Source of the DNA: Pseudobutyrivibrio xylanivorans
Lineage (GTDB): Bacteria; Bacillota; Clostridia; Lachnospirales; Lachnospiraceae
Direction of reading: 5' to 3'
Assembly (NCBI RefSeq): GCF_008935055.1
Contig: NZ_CP043028.1
Coordinates: 1,828,501 to 1,892,500, forward strand
DNA length: 64,000 nt
The notes under the pieces are model-generated. The model saw only the letters and a list, made by a program, of their open reading frames with translations, ran no database searches and was not told where the DNA came from. This document shows positions 62,731 to 64,000 of the stretch, one piece after another (positions within the stretch are counted from its first letter, which is position 1; the number at the start of each line of letters is the position of its first letter). The position numbers and the translations under genes were made by a program.

Positions 62731-63933
62731 CTATTTATACACTTCACTTACTCTTGCATAATATATCCTTAAAAACTTGTTTAAACCTGCTATTTTTGCA
62801 TGTTTCTTTGTTTTACCTTCAGCTTCCTTTTTCAGGATGTAATTGTATACAGCATTATCCTCTGGTTCAGGGTGACTCTTCAACACTCGCATAACTTCAT
62901 ACCCTACTTTTCGTAGCGTTGATGAACCTCTTTTCGTTATGCGCCGGTTTGAACCTACAAATTGTCCTGATTCATATGGAGGAGGATCTATTCCCGCAAC
63001 AGCAATAAGTGCTTTTGCGCTATGAAGTTTTCTTATATCTCCAATTTCAGCAATCAACTTAGGTGCCAATACATCACCAACCCCACCCATTGCTCTAACA
63101 GTAGAATATTCAGGTAAACTCTTAGCAAGTTCCTTCATTCGTGTTAGAATTGTATTGAGGGTATCATCAATTGCTCTCAACACAGATATAGCTTCTTGTA
63201 CTAACATTTTTGTAGATGGAGTACTTGAAGATAACGTAGGAATACCATTAGATGCCAATTCATATATTTCTTCAGCTTTTGATTGGCTCTTTTGGTATTT
63301 CTTTTCTTTAGCCCACTCACAATAGGCCACCACAAAATCATCACGACTCATTCCGATAATCAGGTCATAATGCCAGAAGCGTTCTACAAAATCACTAAGT
63401 TTATCTTTATTATTCTTTTCATCCCAACTATTAAATTTAGTTTTTAAGCCTGGCATTGTGTAATCTAACATATGAGTTAATTCTTGAAGCGCTTTAATGT
63501 GTAGTTCCATATAGAATCTGTAACGTCTCCCAAGCAACTTAAGCTCAGCATATATAGCCTCATCTTTGTCATAGTTTTGAAGCTTATACCATTTTTCAAT
63601 ACCATAGTTTGCTATGACAATTGAGTCCAATTTGTCTGTTTTAGCGCCACGAATGCTGTTATCTTTAGCATATTTTCTCATGGCATATGGATTTATTACC
63701 GACACAAAATACCCACGCTCAAGAAAAAAAGTTAGCAATGGCAAATGGTATACACCTGTGGCTTCCATAACCAATCTTACTTCGCCATCCAGCTTCCTTA
63801 ACATCTTCTCAAGTTCGCTGAGCTCACTTTCTGTATGCTGTACTTCAAACGGTTTTAATACAATTTCTCCGTATGGCTTCATAACGCATACAGTACTTTT
63901 ACCTTTAGAAACATCAACACCTACGCTTATCAT
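62731..63933 (-). mobile_element. IS110-family transposase (DEDD recombinase)
   Basis: 400 aa, intact. N-terminal RuvC-like DEDD domain: VGVDVSKGKSTV (first Asp), VMEATGVYH (Glu), GAKTDKLDSIV (Asp pair). C-terminal Transposase_20 domain with AVAGIDPPPYESGQ and RRITKRGSSTLRKVGY including the catalytic Ser. Recent work shows IS110 enzymes use a bridge RNA from the non-coding end; for the IS110 group that end lies upstream of the gene, here at and beyond the window edge. Element ends could not be set. Confidence 0.95.
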
Positions 63934-64000
63934 TCTAAACCTCCCTCTACATAAAATTTAGTAATTGTTCCAACCGCACTTATTACCATTCAGTTTAGTT
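63934..64000 (-). mobile_element. Upstream non-coding part of the IS110 element (partial)
   Basis: 67 bp before the transposase; GGAGG lies 6 nt before its ATG. The bridge-RNA region, if present, would begin here and continue outside the window. Confidence 0.35.

Noticed and set aside
32..63999. CRISPR arrays, rRNA and tRNA genes
   Set aside because: No regularly spaced repeats, and no cloverleaf or rRNA-like sequence noticed while reading the intergenic regions; a tRNAscan or Rfam run was not possible.

Overview
The window looks like low-to-moderate G+C chromosomal DNA of an anaerobic clostridium. I place it, by inference, in the Lachnospiraceae near Butyrivibrio/Pseudobutyrivibrio. Grounds: a two-gene 2-hydroxyacyl-CoA dehydratase-type pair, a two-protein SufC/SufB-type Fe-S system, an arginine-to-spermidine operon using carboxyspermidine enzymes, strong GGAGG ribosome sites with frequent GTG/TTG starts, and no aerobic metabolism. 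No rRNA, tRNA or CRISPR array was seen.

Layout. 1-2.7 kb: a chemoreceptor cut by the window edge, a small membrane protein and an unknown protein. 2.7-5.6 kb: the dehydratase-type pair with its own promoter and terminator. 5.6-13.8 kb: housekeeping genes (TSCPD protein, YARHG protein, AlaX-type editing protein, asparaginase, YlmH, SGNH protein, NAD(P)HX repair and NAD synthetase). 13.8-21.2 kb: the most interesting locus, a radical-SAM peptide cluster. A minus-strand operon encodes an M16 peptidase, a winged-helix protein, four tiny ORFs (three are related putative precursors), a radical SAM/SPASM maturase, an MFS exporter and a 55-aa secreted-type peptide. Facing it across a shared terminator is a 634-aa regulator made of two fused HTH+helical-repeat halves. 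The layout suggests a peptide-sensing (RRNPP-like) circuit controlling a RiPP.

21.3-25.2 kb: a polysaccharide O-acetylation operon. 25.3-28.8 kb: a GntR/YtrA-type ABC operon ending in a CPBP protease, with a visible operator. 28.9-33.8 kb: an MBL-fold protein, a stand-alone condensation domain/ACP/adenylation set, and a TetR regulator. 33.8-37.4 kb: phosphohexomutase, luxS, mtnN and a DJ-1/PfpI protein. 37.5-42.3 kb: an unknown protein with a hairpin over its ribosome site, CstA, an intergenic repeat element, SufCB and a secreted SGNH hydrolase. 42.5-49.3 kb: a six-gene polyamine operon (speA, speE, CASDH, CANSDC, aguA, aguB) from a clear promoter. 49.4-57.9 kb: PHP phosphatase, LytTR/LiaF pair, UvrD-like helicase, MerR/YbjQ pair, YbaK, an alpha/beta hydrolase, a GNAT gene broken by one stop codon, and a YczE-type membrane protein. 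57.9-62.6 kb: a second accessory cassette of Fic protein, S41 lipoprotein peptidase, HExxH metalloprotease and S66 peptidase, with two homologous tiny ORFs in its junctions. 62.7-64 kb: an IS110-family element running off the edge.

Many start codons were placed by ribosome-binding-site spacing rather than by longest frame. Functions rest on recognisable motifs and family resemblance; no database search was possible.
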